Assembly (NCBI RefSeq): GCF_001921865.1
Contig: NZ_MSCT01000006.1
Span: 248,001 to 312,000 of the forward strand
Direction of reading: 5' to 3'
Origin: Pseudomonas chlororaphis
GTDB lineage: Bacteria; Pseudomonadota; Gammaproteobacteria; Pseudomonadales; Pseudomonadaceae
DNA length: 64,000 nt
The position numbers and the translations under genes were made by a program. Shown piece by piece: positions 41,745 through 51,021 of the stretch. A model generated the notes under the pieces. That model was not told the origin of the DNA. It was given only the letters and a program-made list of their open reading frames with translations, and did no database searches. The first letter of the stretch is position 1. Each line of letters begins with the position of its first letter.

Positions 41745-42683
41745 ATGAATCGCAACGAACTGCGCAAGGCCGATATCAACCTGATGGTGGTGTTCGAAAC
41801 CCTGATGCTCGAACGCAATGTGACCCGGGCGGCGGAGAAGCTGTTTCTCGGCCAGCCGACCATCAGTTCGGCGCTCAACCGGTTACGAGCGATTTTCAAC
41901 GATCCGCTGTTCATTCGCGTCGGCCACCGGATGGAGCCGACCGCCCGCGCCGAGGAGTTGATCCAGCACCTGTCGCCGGCGCTGGACGCCTTGTCCCTGG
42001 CCTTGAGCCTGACCCGGGATTTCGACCCCGCCAGCAGCACCATGACCTTTCGCATCGGCCTTTCCGACGACGTCGAGTTCAGCCTGCTGCCGCCCCTGTT
42101 GCGGGCCTTGCGCCTGGAAGCGCCGAACGTCGTGTTCGTGGTGCAGCATGTCGATTACTGGCGGGTCCCGGACCTGCTGGCCTCGGGCGACATCACCGTG
42201 GGCATCACCCAGACCCGCGAGCTGCCGGCCAATGCCAAGCGCAAGCTGTTGCGGCATATCCGCCCCAGCGTGTTGCGCGCCGATGCCAGCGATACGCCGC
42301 TGACCCTCGACGAATACTGCTCCCGGCCCCATGTGCTGGTGTCGCCCACGGCCAATGTCCGCGGGTTTGCCGACGACTGGCTGGCAGAGATCGGCCGGCA
42401 GCGCCAGGTGGTGCTGTCGGTGCCGCAGTACAGCGCGCTGCCGGCGCTGCTCGCGGGTACCGACATGATCGCCAGCCTGTCGGACTATGCCGCGGCGGCC
42501 ATGGCCGCGTCAGGGCAACTGTTCCAGGAACCGTTCCCGTTCAAGACCCCGAACCTGGACCTGTCCATGGTCTGGCTCAGCCATGTCGACAGCGACCCGG
42601 CCGAACGTTGGTTGCGTTCGCGGCTGGAGACCTTCATGAGCGACCGTGAGCCGGGCGGGGCGGCCGTGCCCAAGGCGCTCTGA
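41745..42683 (+). CDS. LysR-family transcriptional regulator
   Basis: A 312-residue regulator. The winged helix-turn-helix is at the N terminus (LMVVFETLMLERNVTRAAEKLFLGQPTISSALNRLR) followed by the ligand-binding domain. The ATG at 41745 follows GGAG by 9 bases; an in-frame ATG at 41730 is an alternative. Convergent with another LysR gene, 80 bases after the tip adhesin; no target is indicated by context. The helix is of the NodD-like subgroup. Confidence 0.85.
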   Translation: MNRNELRKADINLMVVFETLMLERNVTRAAEKLFLGQPTISSALNRLRAIFNDPLFIRVGHRMEPTARAEELIQHLSPALDALSLALSLTRDFDPASSTMTFRIGLSDDVEFSLLPPLLRALRLEAPNVVFVVQHVDYWRVPDLLASGDITVGITQTRELPANAKRKLLRHIRPSVLRADASDTPLTLDEYCSRPHVLVSPTANVRGFADDWLAEIGRQRQVVLSVPQYSALPALLAGTDMIASLSDYAAAAMAASGQLFQEPFPFKTPNLDLSMVWLSHVDSDPAERWLRSRLETFMSDREPGGAAVPKAL

Positions 42684-42769
42684 ACTGCGCCGCGAGAGGC
42701 TTTGCTGTGTCTGCTGGCGGTGCCGCAGGATTTCTGCGAAAGCCGGCCAGCGCGCGGCAGGGCCTGCGT

Positions 42770-43708
42770 CTATAGCAGGCCCTGTTGCGCACAGACCTTG
42801 ACCACCTGCTCGCGAAACCAGGTGTTGGCGCTGTCCTGGTCGGTGCGTTCGCTCCATTGCATGTCCAGGGTGAACCCCGGCAGGCCGTTGGGCGCTTCGC
42901 AATGGCTGAACACCGCGTCGTTGGTCAGCAGCGCCTGGACGCGCCGCGGCAGGGTCAGGATGAAGTCGGTGCCGGTGATCATTTTCAGCGCTGCGCTGTA
43001 GCTGTTGGAGCGCGCGACGATCTGCCGCCGGTGGGCCTGGCGGGTCAGCCAGCCGTCGACCATGTTGGTGGTCGAGGTCCAGGGCGTGGGGTAGACATGC
43101 CGCCGCTCGATGAACGCCTGCAGGCTGAAACGCGGCTCCAGCGGCGGCGTCGCGCGTTTGTCGAAGACGCACACCAGGTCGTCCTCGAGCAGCATCTGCG
43201 ACTTGAGGTCGGCGTGGCTGTGGTGAAAGTTCGGGCCGAAGCAGATCACCAGGTCCAGGCTGCCGTCGCGCAGTTCGTCGGCGGGGATGTCGGTTTCCAG
43301 CTTGTGCACGTTGACCGTCACCGGCAGGTCGGCGAAGTCGAAGCCCTTGAGCAGCCGCGGCAGGATCAGCAGCTCGAAGTATTCCGGCGCGCAGATATTG
43401 AAGGTCACGGCCTCGCGGGTCGGGTCGAAAGCCTGGGCCCCGGAGTGGCACAGGTTGATGCTGTCGAGAATCTTCAGCACGTGGCTGTACATGGTGGTGG
43501 CTTTGTAGGTCGGACGCATCCCGGTGCGGGTGTTGATGAACAGTTCGTCCTCGAAGCCGGTGCGCAGTTTTTTCAGGCAGTAGCTGACGGTCGACTGGCT
43601 GACGCACAGGGTTTCGGAGACCCCGGTCACACTGCTTTGCTCGTACACGGCGACGAACACCATCAGGTCCTGCATGTCGAGCTTTCTAAGCAAGTTGCTG
43701 TTCAGCAT
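42770..43708 (-). CDS. LysR-family transcriptional regulator
   Basis: A 312-residue LysR-type protein with an unusual C-Y pattern in the recognition helix (SETLCVSQSTVSYCLKKLRTGFED). The effector domain is complete. The ATG at 43708 gives the family start (LNSNLLRKLDMQDLMVFVAVYE); the frame is open 61 codons upstream without similarity. It is downstream of, and on the same strand as, the permease 43895-45079; regulation of that gene or of cyanate use is possible but not shown. Confidence 0.83.
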   Translation of the reverse strand: MLNSNLLRKLDMQDLMVFVAVYEQSSVTGVSETLCVSQSTVSYCLKKLRTGFEDELFINTRTGMRPTYKATTMYSHVLKILDSINLCHSGAQAFDPTREAVTFNICAPEYFELLILPRLLKGFDFADLPVTVNVHKLETDIPADELRDGSLDLVICFGPNFHHSHADLKSQMLLEDDLVCVFDKRATPPLEPRFSLQAFIERRHVYPTPWTSTTNMVDGWLTRQAHRRQIVARSNSYSAALKMITGTDFILTLPRRVQALLTNDAVFSHCEAPNGLPGFTLDMQWSERTDQDSANTWFREQVVKVCAQQGLL

Positions 43709-43894
43709 CGGTTCCGTCTCGTTGGGCACCTCGCGCCGGTCGCGCGTAAACTCGCCAGATGCTAACGGAACGATCGTCCTAATTGAATCCTCGGGCCGGG
43801 GTTTCGCGGACAGCCAGGGGACAAATAATTCCGAGAACACGACCTGCGCGCAATGGCGCGGCGTGTCCCTTGGTTGGCGCCCCCGGCTCATGGG

Positions 43895-45079
43895 TCATGG
43901 GAAGTGCCGATGGTAGTGCCGAGGATCGAAGCGCAGGACCATCAGGATCATCAGCAGCATGACCGCGGTAAGCGCCCACCAGGCGCCCTCGAAACTGCCC
44001 AGGCGGTCGCGGATCATCCCGGCGAGCAGCGGCGACATGCCGGCGATCAGGTAGCCGATGCCTTGCACGAAGGCGGTCAGCCCGCCGGCGCGGCGCGGGT
44101 TGTCCAGGTGGTCGAGGGCGACGATCAGGCTCATGGGAAACAACCCGCCGATGCCCAGGCCGAGCAGGCACGGCCAGAGCAGGCTCGGCTGCCGGGGGCT
44201 GAGGATCAGCCCGCAGAAACCGACGACGATCAACAGCAGCAGCGCGACCAGCACCAGGCGCCGGTCGCGGCTGCGGTTGGCGATGGCCGGGGTGGCCAGG
44301 CCCGAGACCACCTCCATGGCGGTAAGCAGGCCCAGCAGCAGGCCGGCGTCCTGCTCGCTCCAGCCCAGCTCCACGTAATAGGGAGCCAGCCAGGCCAGCA
44401 CACAGGTGTAGGACGCCGTGCCCAGGCCGAAGAAGATTGCCAGCAGCCAGGCGCGGCGGTTGCCAGCGAACGATTCGTGGCGGGTCGCGCTGCCCGGCAG
44501 CCTTGGCAGGGCCGCCCGTTGCGCGGACCAGAACAGCAACGCCAGTACCGCCAGCGCCGCCCAGATCGCCAGGCCCAGGCGCCAGCTGCCGGTGCGGTTC
44601 ATCACCAGCGGCGCGAAGGACGCCGCGACGGCCGCGCCGCCCATGATCGAGGTGACGTACAGGCCCATGAACAGCGAGACGTTGTCGGCAAAACGCGACT
44701 TGATCAGCGCCGGCATCAGCGCCTGGATCAGGGCGATGCCGATGCCGGCGAACACGGCGCTGACAATCAGCCCGGTAGCCGAATCGAGGAACAGCCGCGC
44801 CACGGTCGCGACGCCAATGACCAGCAGCGAAACCACCACGCTGCGGTGCTCGCCCAGGTACTGGCCGATCCGCATGCCGAAGAACATCGCCAGGCCCATG
44901 GCCATGACCGGCAGCATGGTCAGCAACGCGGCGCCGCTGAAACTCAGGGCGATATCGCCGCGGATGCCGGACAGCAGGGGGCCGACGGCGGCCATCGAGG
45001 GCCGCAGGTTCAGGGCCACCAGGATCACGCTGAGCATCAGCCAGAAAGCGGGGCGGGTTGTTGCGCGAGCGTTTTCCAT
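43895..45079 (-). CDS. cynX: MFS transporter, CynX/NimT family
   Basis: A 394-residue twelve-helix transporter. The opening LSVILVALNLRPSMAAVGPLL is the hallmark of the CynX/NimT/YeaN group; polar Arg in NLRP and the GxxxG-rich helices follow. In E. coli CynX is encoded with cyanase. Here it lies 204 bases downstream of cynS on the same strand, with a REP element between, so the CynX role is supported by both family and context, though the gap suggests a separate or weaker transcript. Confidence 0.8.
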   Translation of the reverse strand: MENARATTRPAFWLMLSVILVALNLRPSMAAVGPLLSGIRGDIALSFSGAALLTMLPVMAMGLAMFFGMRIGQYLGEHRSVVVSLLVIGVATVARLFLDSATGLIVSAVFAGIGIALIQALMPALIKSRFADNVSLFMGLYVTSIMGGAAVAASFAPLVMNRTGSWRLGLAIWAALAVLALLFWSAQRAALPRLPGSATRHESFAGNRRAWLLAIFFGLGTASYTCVLAWLAPYYVELGWSEQDAGLLLGLLTAMEVVSGLATPAIANRSRDRRLVLVALLLLIVVGFCGLILSPRQPSLLWPCLLGLGIGGLFPMSLIVALDHLDNPRRAGGLTAFVQGIGYLIAGMSPLLAGMIRDRLGSFEGAWWALTAVMLLMILMVLRFDPRHYHRHFP

Positions 45080-45188
45080 CAGCAGGCCTTGAAGGGGGCA
45101 GGTGCTGATTAGGCAGGTGCCGGCGCAAGGCCGGCAAATCAGAAAGTCGGTGGCGGTATCTAAAAATCAAATACCCGATACCGCCCCC

Positions 45189-45214
45189 TGTAGGAGCGAG
45201 CTTGCTCGCGATAG
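45189..45214 (+). repeat. REP element
   Basis: TGTAGGAGCGAGCTTGCTCG, continuing CGATAG: the short palindromic repeat common between genes in P. fluorescens-group genomes, between cynS and the permease gene. Confidence 0.85.
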
Positions 45215-45283
45215 CCGCGCAGCGGCGGGGGACCCGACACCGCGCGTCATCGGCGCGGATTTATCGCGAGCCAGGGAAGGCGA

Positions 45284-45754
45284 TCAGAACGGCTTGGTCG
45301 GCAGGTACTTGCCATCCAGGGTGATCACTGCGCGCGAGCCGCCTTCCGGGTCTTCGACTTTCTGGATGTCGAGCTTGAAGTTGATGGCGCTGATGATGCC
45401 GTCGCCGAATTGCTCGTGGACCAGCGCCTTGAGGGTCGAACCGTAGACCTGGAGCATTTCGTAGAAGCGGTACACGGTCGGGTCGGTGGGGATGCCGCCC
45501 GGGATGCTGCCGCGCGACGGAATGCTTTGCAGCAGGCGGCTGGCGTCCTGGTCCAGGCCGAGCTTGGCGCAGACCAACTCGGCGGCCGCTGCCGGCAGGG
45601 CGTGCTGGCCGAGCAGGGCGGCGGTGACGAATGCCAGGCTCAGCCCGGTGCCGTCGGCGAGCTGTTGCCACGACAGGTCCTTGCGCGCCTTGGCATCGAT
45701 GATGGTGTCGGCCAGGGCCAGGCGTGGGGCTTGGGCGAATTGCGATTGCAGCAT
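45284..45754 (-). CDS. cynS: Cyanate hydratase (cyanase)
   Basis: A 156-residue enzyme that converts cyanate and bicarbonate to ammonia and CO2 as a decamer. Nearly collinear with E. coli CynS: the N-terminal helix bundle ([26 protein letters not shown]) and the catalytic region with Arg and Glu of YRFYEML and Ser of [10 protein letters not shown]; the end GKYLPTKPF is identical to the family. The ATG at 45754 has GAGGA 7 bases upstream. Follows cynT after 49 bases on the same strand. Confidence 0.96.
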   Translation of the reverse strand: MLQSQFAQAPRLALADTIIDAKARKDLSWQQLADGTGLSLAFVTAALLGQHALPAAAAELVCAKLGLDQDASRLLQSIPSRGSIPGGIPTDPTVYRFYEMLQVYGSTLKALVHEQFGDGIISAINFKLDIQKVEDPEGGSRAVITLDGKYLPTKPF

Positions 45755-45803
45755 GTCGAGTTCCTCGTTGGGGATGGTGAAACCGTTGTTGAAAAAGCCG
45801 CGC

Positions 45804-46463
45804 TCAAGCCGCGTGTCGCGGTTTGCCGGCCAGGGCGCAGGTGTGTGGGTACTCGGCCAGGGGCACGAAAGCCTGGCTTGGGCCGTCCAGTGCGGCAATG
45901 CCGCCGCTTTCGATGTCGTAGACCCAGCCGTGCAGGTTCAGCCGGCCTTGTTCCAGGGCCAGGGCGATGGCCGGATGCGTCTTCAGGTTAGCCAATTGGG
46001 CGATCACGTTTTCCCGCACCAGGGCATCCAGGCAGGCCTGGGCCGAGGCGTGCTGGCGAGCGGCGTTGACCACCCTGGCCGACTCGGCGTGGCGCAGCCA
46101 GTTGGCGACGGCCGGCAGGTGGTCCAGGCAGGTGCAGTTGGCGATGGCGGTCATGGCGCCGCAGTCCGAATGCCCGCAGATCACAATGTCGCCGACCCCG
46201 AGCACCGCCACCGCGTACTCCACGCTGGCCGAGACGCCGCCGGGTTCCGGCCCGTAGGAGGGCACGATATTGCCGGCGTTACGGATCACGAACAGGTCGC
46301 CAGGCTCCTGCTGGGTCAGCAGTTCCGGCACCACGCGGCTGTCGGAGCAGGTGACGAACAGGGTGCTGGGGGTGTGGCGGGTGGCCAGTTGCTTGAACAG
46401 CGCGCTGCGTTGCGGAAAGGCTTCGCGCTGGAATTTGAGAAAGCCGTCGATGATGGCCTGCAT
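45804..46463 (-). CDS. cynT: Beta-class carbonic anhydrase CynT
   Basis: A 219-residue zinc enzyme with the beta-class ligands: Cys and Asp of TCSDSRV and His and Cys of CGHSDCGA. It supplies bicarbonate to cyanase and retains CO2. The length equals that of E. coli CynT. AGGAG precedes the ATG at 46463. First gene of the cynTS unit, divergent from cynR with about 120 bases between. Confidence 0.94.
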   Translation of the reverse strand: MQAIIDGFLKFQREAFPQRSALFKQLATRHTPSTLFVTCSDSRVVPELLTQQEPGDLFVIRNAGNIVPSYGPEPGGVSASVEYAVAVLGVGDIVICGHSDCGAMTAIANCTCLDHLPAVANWLRHAESARVVNAARQHASAQACLDALVRENVIAQLANLKTHPAIALALEQGRLNLHGWVYDIESGGIAALDGPSQAFVPLAEYPHTCALAGKPRHAA

Positions 46464-46586
46464 GGTGGTTCTCCTTGCATCGCTGAGGGCACAAGGATGG
46501 AAAATTTCAGCTATAGGGTCCAAGACTGGCTTGTTATGCTTTCCATAAGCACTGCCTATAGTTGAGCGCCTCGCTCAGGAGACAAC

Positions 46587-47477
46587 ATGCTGCTGCGTCA
46601 TATCCGTTACCTGCTGGCAGTGGCCGACCATGGCAACTTCACCCGCGCCGCCGAAGCCTTGCATGTGTCCCAGCCGACGCTGTCGCAACAGATCCGGCAA
46701 CTGGAGGACAGCCTCGGTGCGCCGCTGTTCGATCGTTCGGGGCGCACGGTGCGCCTGACCGACGCCGGCGAGGCCTACGCGCGGCACGCGCGCCTGGCCC
46801 TGCAAGACTTGCAGGCCGCCCAGCGCGCCATGCACGACGTGCAGGATCTGCAGCGCGGCTCGTTGCGCCTGGGCATGACCCCGACCTTCACCGCTTACTT
46901 GGCGGGCCCGCTGCTGAGCCGTTTCAACCAGCGTTATCCAGGCATCGCCCTGAGCGTCGAGGAGATGAGCCAGGACCAGCTGGAAGCGGCCCTGGCCGAA
47001 GACCGCCTGGACCTGGGGATCGCCTTTGCCGGGCAGCACCTGCCGGACATCGACAGCCAGCGCCTGTTCGAGGAGCGTCTGAGCCTGATGGTCAGCCGCG
47101 AGCACCACCCCGAGGCGCCGCCAGGGCTGACGGCGGCGGAGCTGGAGCGCCAGTCGCTGGTGCTGCTCAGCGGCGATTTCGCCACTCGCCGGCATATCGA
47201 GGGTTACTGCCGCGAGCAGGGCATTGCGCCGCGGATCGCCATCGAAGCCAACTCCATCGGCGCGATTGTCGAGATCGTCCGCCGCGGGCTGCTGGCGACC
47301 ATCCTGCCGCTGGCCATTACCGAGGAGCAGCCGGGGCTGCGGCCGCTGGACCTGCAACCGGCCCTGGCGCCGCGCAGCGTGGTCATGCTCGGGCGCAAGG
47401 GTGCTTATCGCAGCGCCGCCTGCCAGGCGTTTCGCGAATTGTTGACGGCTCAGGGCGAGGGCGCGGCCAACCACTGA
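46587..47477 (+). CDS. cynR: LysR-family regulator CynR
   Basis: A 296-residue LysR-type activator. N-terminal winged helix: RHIRYLLAVADHGNFTRAAEAL, then VSQPTLSQQIRQLE; effector domain thereafter. Divergent from cynTS, the same arrangement as in E. coli, where CynR binds cyanate and activates cynTSX. Its 3' end overlaps the convergent gene by 28 bases. Confidence 0.9.
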   Translation: MLLRHIRYLLAVADHGNFTRAAEALHVSQPTLSQQIRQLEDSLGAPLFDRSGRTVRLTDAGEAYARHARLALQDLQAAQRAMHDVQDLQRGSLRLGMTPTFTAYLAGPLLSRFNQRYPGIALSVEEMSQDQLEAALAEDRLDLGIAFAGQHLPDIDSQRLFEERLSLMVSREHHPEAPPGLTAAELERQSLVLLSGDFATRRHIEGYCREQGIAPRIAIEANSIGAIVEIVRRGLLATILPLAITEEQPGLRPLDLQPALAPRSVVMLGRKGAYRSAACQAFRELLTAQGEGAANH

Positions 47478-48229
47478 TCGACCACGCCCTTATAGAAGCC
47501 GGTGGCCTTGCTCAAGTGCAGCCACTGGTCGACGTAGCTTTTCCAGGCGACGTCGTCGCGCGGCAGCAGGAAGGCTTTTTCGCTGTATTGCAGGTACTGC
47601 TCGGGGTTCACCGCACAGAGCCCGGGCTTGAGTTTTTGCTGGAAGCGCGCTTCGGAGGCATCGGTGATCATCACGTCGGCCTTGTTCTCCAGCAGTTGCT
47701 CGAAGATGGTCACGTTGTCGGCGAACAGGGTCAGGTTGGCCTTGGGCAGATGGGCGCGGGCGAAGACCTCGTTGGTGCCGCCCGGCGGCTCGATCAGGCG
47801 CACCGACGGCTGGTTGATCTGCTCGACGCTCTGGTAGCGCTGCTTGTCCGCGCAACGCACCAGGGGGATCTTCCCGTCGACGCCCAGGGTGTCGCTGAAG
47901 AAGGCTTTCTTCTGCCGTTCCAGGGACACCGAAATACCGCCCACGGCGATATCGCATTGCGCGAGGAAGTCCGGCATCAGGGTTTTCCAACGGGTCTTCA
48001 CCCACTTCACCTCGACCCCCAGGCTTTGCGCCAGGGACTGCGCCATGGCGATGTCGATGCCTTCGTAGGCGCCGTCCGGGCGCAGGTAGGTGTAGGGCTT
48101 GTAGTCGCCGGTGGTGCAGACGTTCAGGTGTCCGCGTTCGATCACCTGGTCCAGGTGCGAGGTCGTTGGCGCGGCGAATGCCGGGGCGCCTAGGGTCAGC
48201 AGCGAGCAGAAAAGAAGGCGGGCTTTCAT
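47450..48229 (-). CDS. Exported cyclohexadienyl-dehydratase-like / solute-binding protein
   Basis: A 259-residue periplasmic protein with a signal peptide (LLFCSLLTLGAPAFAAP). The fold is that of amino-acid-binding proteins; the pattern GHLNVCTTGDYKPYTYLRPDG, GGISVSLERQKKAFFSDT and IEPPGGTNEVFARAHL is close to PheC, which converts prephenate or arogenate to phenylpyruvate or phenylalanine in the periplasm. No permease or ATPase gene is adjacent, which favours the enzyme over a transporter component. The ATG at 48229 is chosen for the signal peptide. Confidence 0.78.
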   Translation of the reverse strand: MKARLLFCSLLTLGAPAFAAPTTSHLDQVIERGHLNVCTTGDYKPYTYLRPDGAYEGIDIAMAQSLAQSLGVEVKWVKTRWKTLMPDFLAQCDIAVGGISVSLERQKKAFFSDTLGVDGKIPLVRCADKQRYQSVEQINQPSVRLIEPPGGTNEVFARAHLPKANLTLFADNVTIFEQLLENKADVMITDASEARFQQKLKPGLCAVNPEQYLQYSEKAFLLPRDDVAWKSYVDQWLHLSKATGFYKGVVDQWLAAPSP

Positions 48230-48480
48230 ACGGTCGGTCCTTGAGGGCGAGGGGAGAGGCCGGAGGCGCTCCATTATTTGCGCCCGACCGACACGGGGCA
48301 AGGCGCGTCGTATGCCGGGTTTGCCGGGAAAGTTTTGGCAAAGGGCCATGCCAACTATTTGTTGGCTTCTTTTTCACGAAACGTTGATGGTCGGCTACCT
48401 AAAGTTCGTGACGTCGTGGGAAGTCATTCAATAGCTGGCTTGTTGCCGACGCACTTCTTTCAAGGAACAAGCAGATCGTC

Positions 48481-50130
48481 ATGTTCAATATCAAACCCCT
48501 GCGTCCCGAATGGGTGACGCTGATTGCCTGCGCCTTTTTATTGCTCGGTTGCAACTTTGTGTTGTGGCAGCACCTGTTCAGCATCACCAGTTCAGACGCC
48601 TCTGGCATCGCCATGCGCGTGGCCTTCGGGGTGATGATCTTCTGTGCCTTCAATATCATCCTGACCTGGCTGGCGTTTCGCCGGGTACTTAAGCCGGTGC
48701 TGATTCTGTTATTCATGGTCAGTGCTGGCGTGGCCTATTTCATGAGCCAGTACGGGGTCTTGATCGACGCCGGAATGTTTCGCAACTTCGCCGAGACCAA
48801 TGCCACGGAAGTGCGCGGCTTACTGTCGCTGAAGTTGCTCGGTTATATCCTGCTATTGGGCGTCTTGCCTTCCTGGTTAGTGTGGAAGACTCCAGTTAGT
48901 TATCGCCGCTGGCACCGCGAGTTGTTAAGCAAGTTGCTGGTTTCCTTGTTGTCGGCGGCGGCCATCGGCGGGGTGGCCCTGGCCAACTACCAGGGGCTGG
49001 CGTCGCTGTTTCGCAACCACCACGAACTGCGCTTGATGATAGTGCCGAGCAACTATGTGGGGGCTTCCATCGGCTACCTGCGCGAGCAGGTGGTGTCGGC
49101 GCGCCAGCCATTCGTCAAGATCGGCGAAGACGCCCAGCGCAATCCGACCTGGCAGGGGCATGCGCGCAAATCGCTGACGGTGCTGGTGGTCGGCGAAAGT
49201 GCCCGGGCCGAAAACTTCGGCATCCTGGGCTACGAGCGCGACACCACACCGAAACTCAGCCAGGAACAAGGCCTGATCGCCTTCACCGACGTGACCTCCT
49301 GTGGCACCGAGACCGCGGTGTCTGTGCCTTGCATGTTCTCCGACATGGGGCGCAAGAACTACGACGCCGCCAAGGCCAGGAACAGCGAGGGGCTGCTGGA
49401 CGTGCTCAAGCGTGCCGGGATCGACGTGATCTGGCGGGACAACCAGTCCGGCTGCAAGGGCACTTGCGACCGGGTCACCCTCGACGACGTCAGCAACCTC
49501 AAGGACCCGGCGCTTTGCGCCAACAGCGAATGCCGCGACGAGATCCTGCTGCAGGGCCTGCAGCATTTTATCGATACTCTGGACAAGGACACCGTGCTGG
49601 TCCTGCACCAGATGGGCAGCCACGGTCCAGAGTACTTCAAGCGTTATCCCAAGGAGTACGAGCGCTTCACCCCGGTGTGCCAGAGCAATGCCCTGAACAA
49701 TTGCAGCCGCGAGAGCATCGTCAACGGTTACGACAACACCCTGGTGTACACCGACCATGTGCTGTCGACCCTGATCGACCTGCTGCGCCGCAACCAGGAG
49801 AAGGTCGATACCGCCATGCTCTACCTGTCGGACCACGGCGAGTCCCTGGGCGAATACAACCTGTTCCTGCATGGCACGCCCTACATGCTCGCGCCGTCGC
49901 AGCAAAAACATGTGGCGATGCTGGCCTGGTTCTCGGACAGCTATCAGAAGGCGTTCTCGGTGGACACCCATTGCCTGCAACAGAGCCGGGAAAAACCGCT
50001 GAGCCAGGACAACCTGTTCCATTCGATGCTCGGGCTGCTGGAGGTCGACAGCCAGGTGTACAAGCCTGGCCTGGACCTGTTCGCCGGCTGTCGCGGCAGC
50101 GTGGTCGACGGCGTGCTGGCGCGGCAATGA
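48481..50130 (+). CDS. eptA: Lipid A phosphoethanolamine transferase (EptA family)
   Basis: A 549-residue inner-membrane enzyme: five N-terminal helices (within 1-180) and a periplasmic sulfatase-like domain. The metal-binding and catalytic features are visible: VVGESARAENFGILGYERDTTP, the nucleophilic Thr region SCGTETAVSVPCMFS, YLSDHGESLGE and HGTPYMLAP. It adds phosphoethanolamine to lipid A and can lower sensitivity to cationic peptides. No dedicated two-component system is adjacent. Upstream gap 48230-48480 shows no gene. Confidence 0.92.
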   Translation: MFNIKPLRPEWVTLIACAFLLLGCNFVLWQHLFSITSSDASGIAMRVAFGVMIFCAFNIILTWLAFRRVLKPVLILLFMVSAGVAYFMSQYGVLIDAGMFRNFAETNATEVRGLLSLKLLGYILLLGVLPSWLVWKTPVSYRRWHRELLSKLLVSLLSAAAIGGVALANYQGLASLFRNHHELRLMIVPSNYVGASIGYLREQVVSARQPFVKIGEDAQRNPTWQGHARKSLTVLVVGESARAENFGILGYERDTTPKLSQEQGLIAFTDVTSCGTETAVSVPCMFSDMGRKNYDAAKARNSEGLLDVLKRAGIDVIWRDNQSGCKGTCDRVTLDDVSNLKDPALCANSECRDEILLQGLQHFIDTLDKDTVLVLHQMGSHGPEYFKRYPKEYERFTPVCQSNALNNCSRESIVNGYDNTLVYTDHVLSTLIDLLRRNQEKVDTAMLYLSDHGESLGEYNLFLHGTPYMLAPSQQKHVAMLAWFSDSYQKAFSVDTHCLQQSREKPLSQDNLFHSMLGLLEVDSQVYKPGLDLFAGCRGSVVDGVLARQ

Positions 50131-50214
50131 AGCCTTGAGCGGCGTTCGACCTTTTTTTCACGACCCGGGCTGTAAGCTGTTTTCCATCCGCTACCTACAA
50201 GAGCCAGCACCTCC

Positions 50215-50898
50215 ATGTCCGCGCACCCGCCATCCCCTATCGAGCTTGAGTTCGCCAGGCGCTACGACCAGGCGCACGCGCGCGTCTGCGGCGACGAACG
50301 TCCGCTCGGGCTGGGGCGGCGGTTGTCGTTGTGGCGGGACGAACGCCTGGTTCGCCGGGCGTTGAAGGTGGCGGGCGAGCCGGGCCTGATCCTGGACGTG
50401 GCCTGCGGCGCCGGGCGTTTCTGGCCGGTGCTGGGCGAACACGGCAACCGGGTGATCCTGGCGGCGGACCCGTCCCAGGACATGCTCACTCATGCCCGGA
50501 CCCATCACCCGAGCAGCCTGCTCAACCGGGTCAGGACCTTTCAGAGCTCGTCGTTCAGCATCGGCCTGTCGGCCAATGCGGTGGACTGCATCGTCTGCCT
50601 GCAACTGTTCCCCCACGTCGCCAGCAGCGAAGCGCGCCTGGCGTTGCTGCGCGAATTCCACCGGGTCAGCCGCGACTCGGTGATCCTGGCGGTGCGTATC
50701 GACAGTCGTTTCAAGGCCGTACAGGACTGGCTGCCGGGCAACAGCGCCCTGCAACTGCAACCGGTAGCGCGGGTGCCGATCAGCAGGGCAGGGATAGAGA
50801 GCGAGTTCAAGGACGCCGGGTTCGAGGTGCTCAGCCACCAGGATTTCATTCCCGGCTGTGCCGCGTGGCGGGTCTACGTCCTGCGCAAACAGGGCTAG
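50215..50898 (+). CDS. Class I SAM-dependent methyltransferase
   Basis: A 227-residue methyltransferase with the SAM motif ILDVACGAGRFWPVL (about residues 60-75) and the later FPHVASSEARLALLREFHRVS. The N-terminal FARRYDQAHAR segment is seen in Pseudomonas members. The substrate is unknown. It stands alone between eptA and rnd. Confidence 0.82.
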   Translation: MSAHPPSPIELEFARRYDQAHARVCGDERPLGLGRRLSLWRDERLVRRALKVAGEPGLILDVACGAGRFWPVLGEHGNRVILAADPSQDMLTHARTHHPSSLLNRVRTFQSSSFSIGLSANAVDCIVCLQLFPHVASSEARLALLREFHRVSRDSVILAVRIDSRFKAVQDWLPGNSALQLQPVARVPISRAGIESEFKDAGFEVLSHQDFIPGCAAWRVYVLRKQG

Positions 50899-51021
50899 CT
50901 GCCCGCTCCCGGACTATTCTTGTGGCCCGGGTGCCGATTTCGCGCAGGCTCTTGTCGAGTGAATGCTCAGAAATCGCCTAGGGCGATATATACTGCGCGC
51001 CATTCTTCAAGGGAGAGCCGT

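Noticed and set aside
47450-48229. A component of an amino-acid ABC transporter
   Set aside because: The fold would allow it, but no permease or ATPase gene is adjacent and the motifs fit cyclohexadienyl dehydratase better; left as the less likely alternative.
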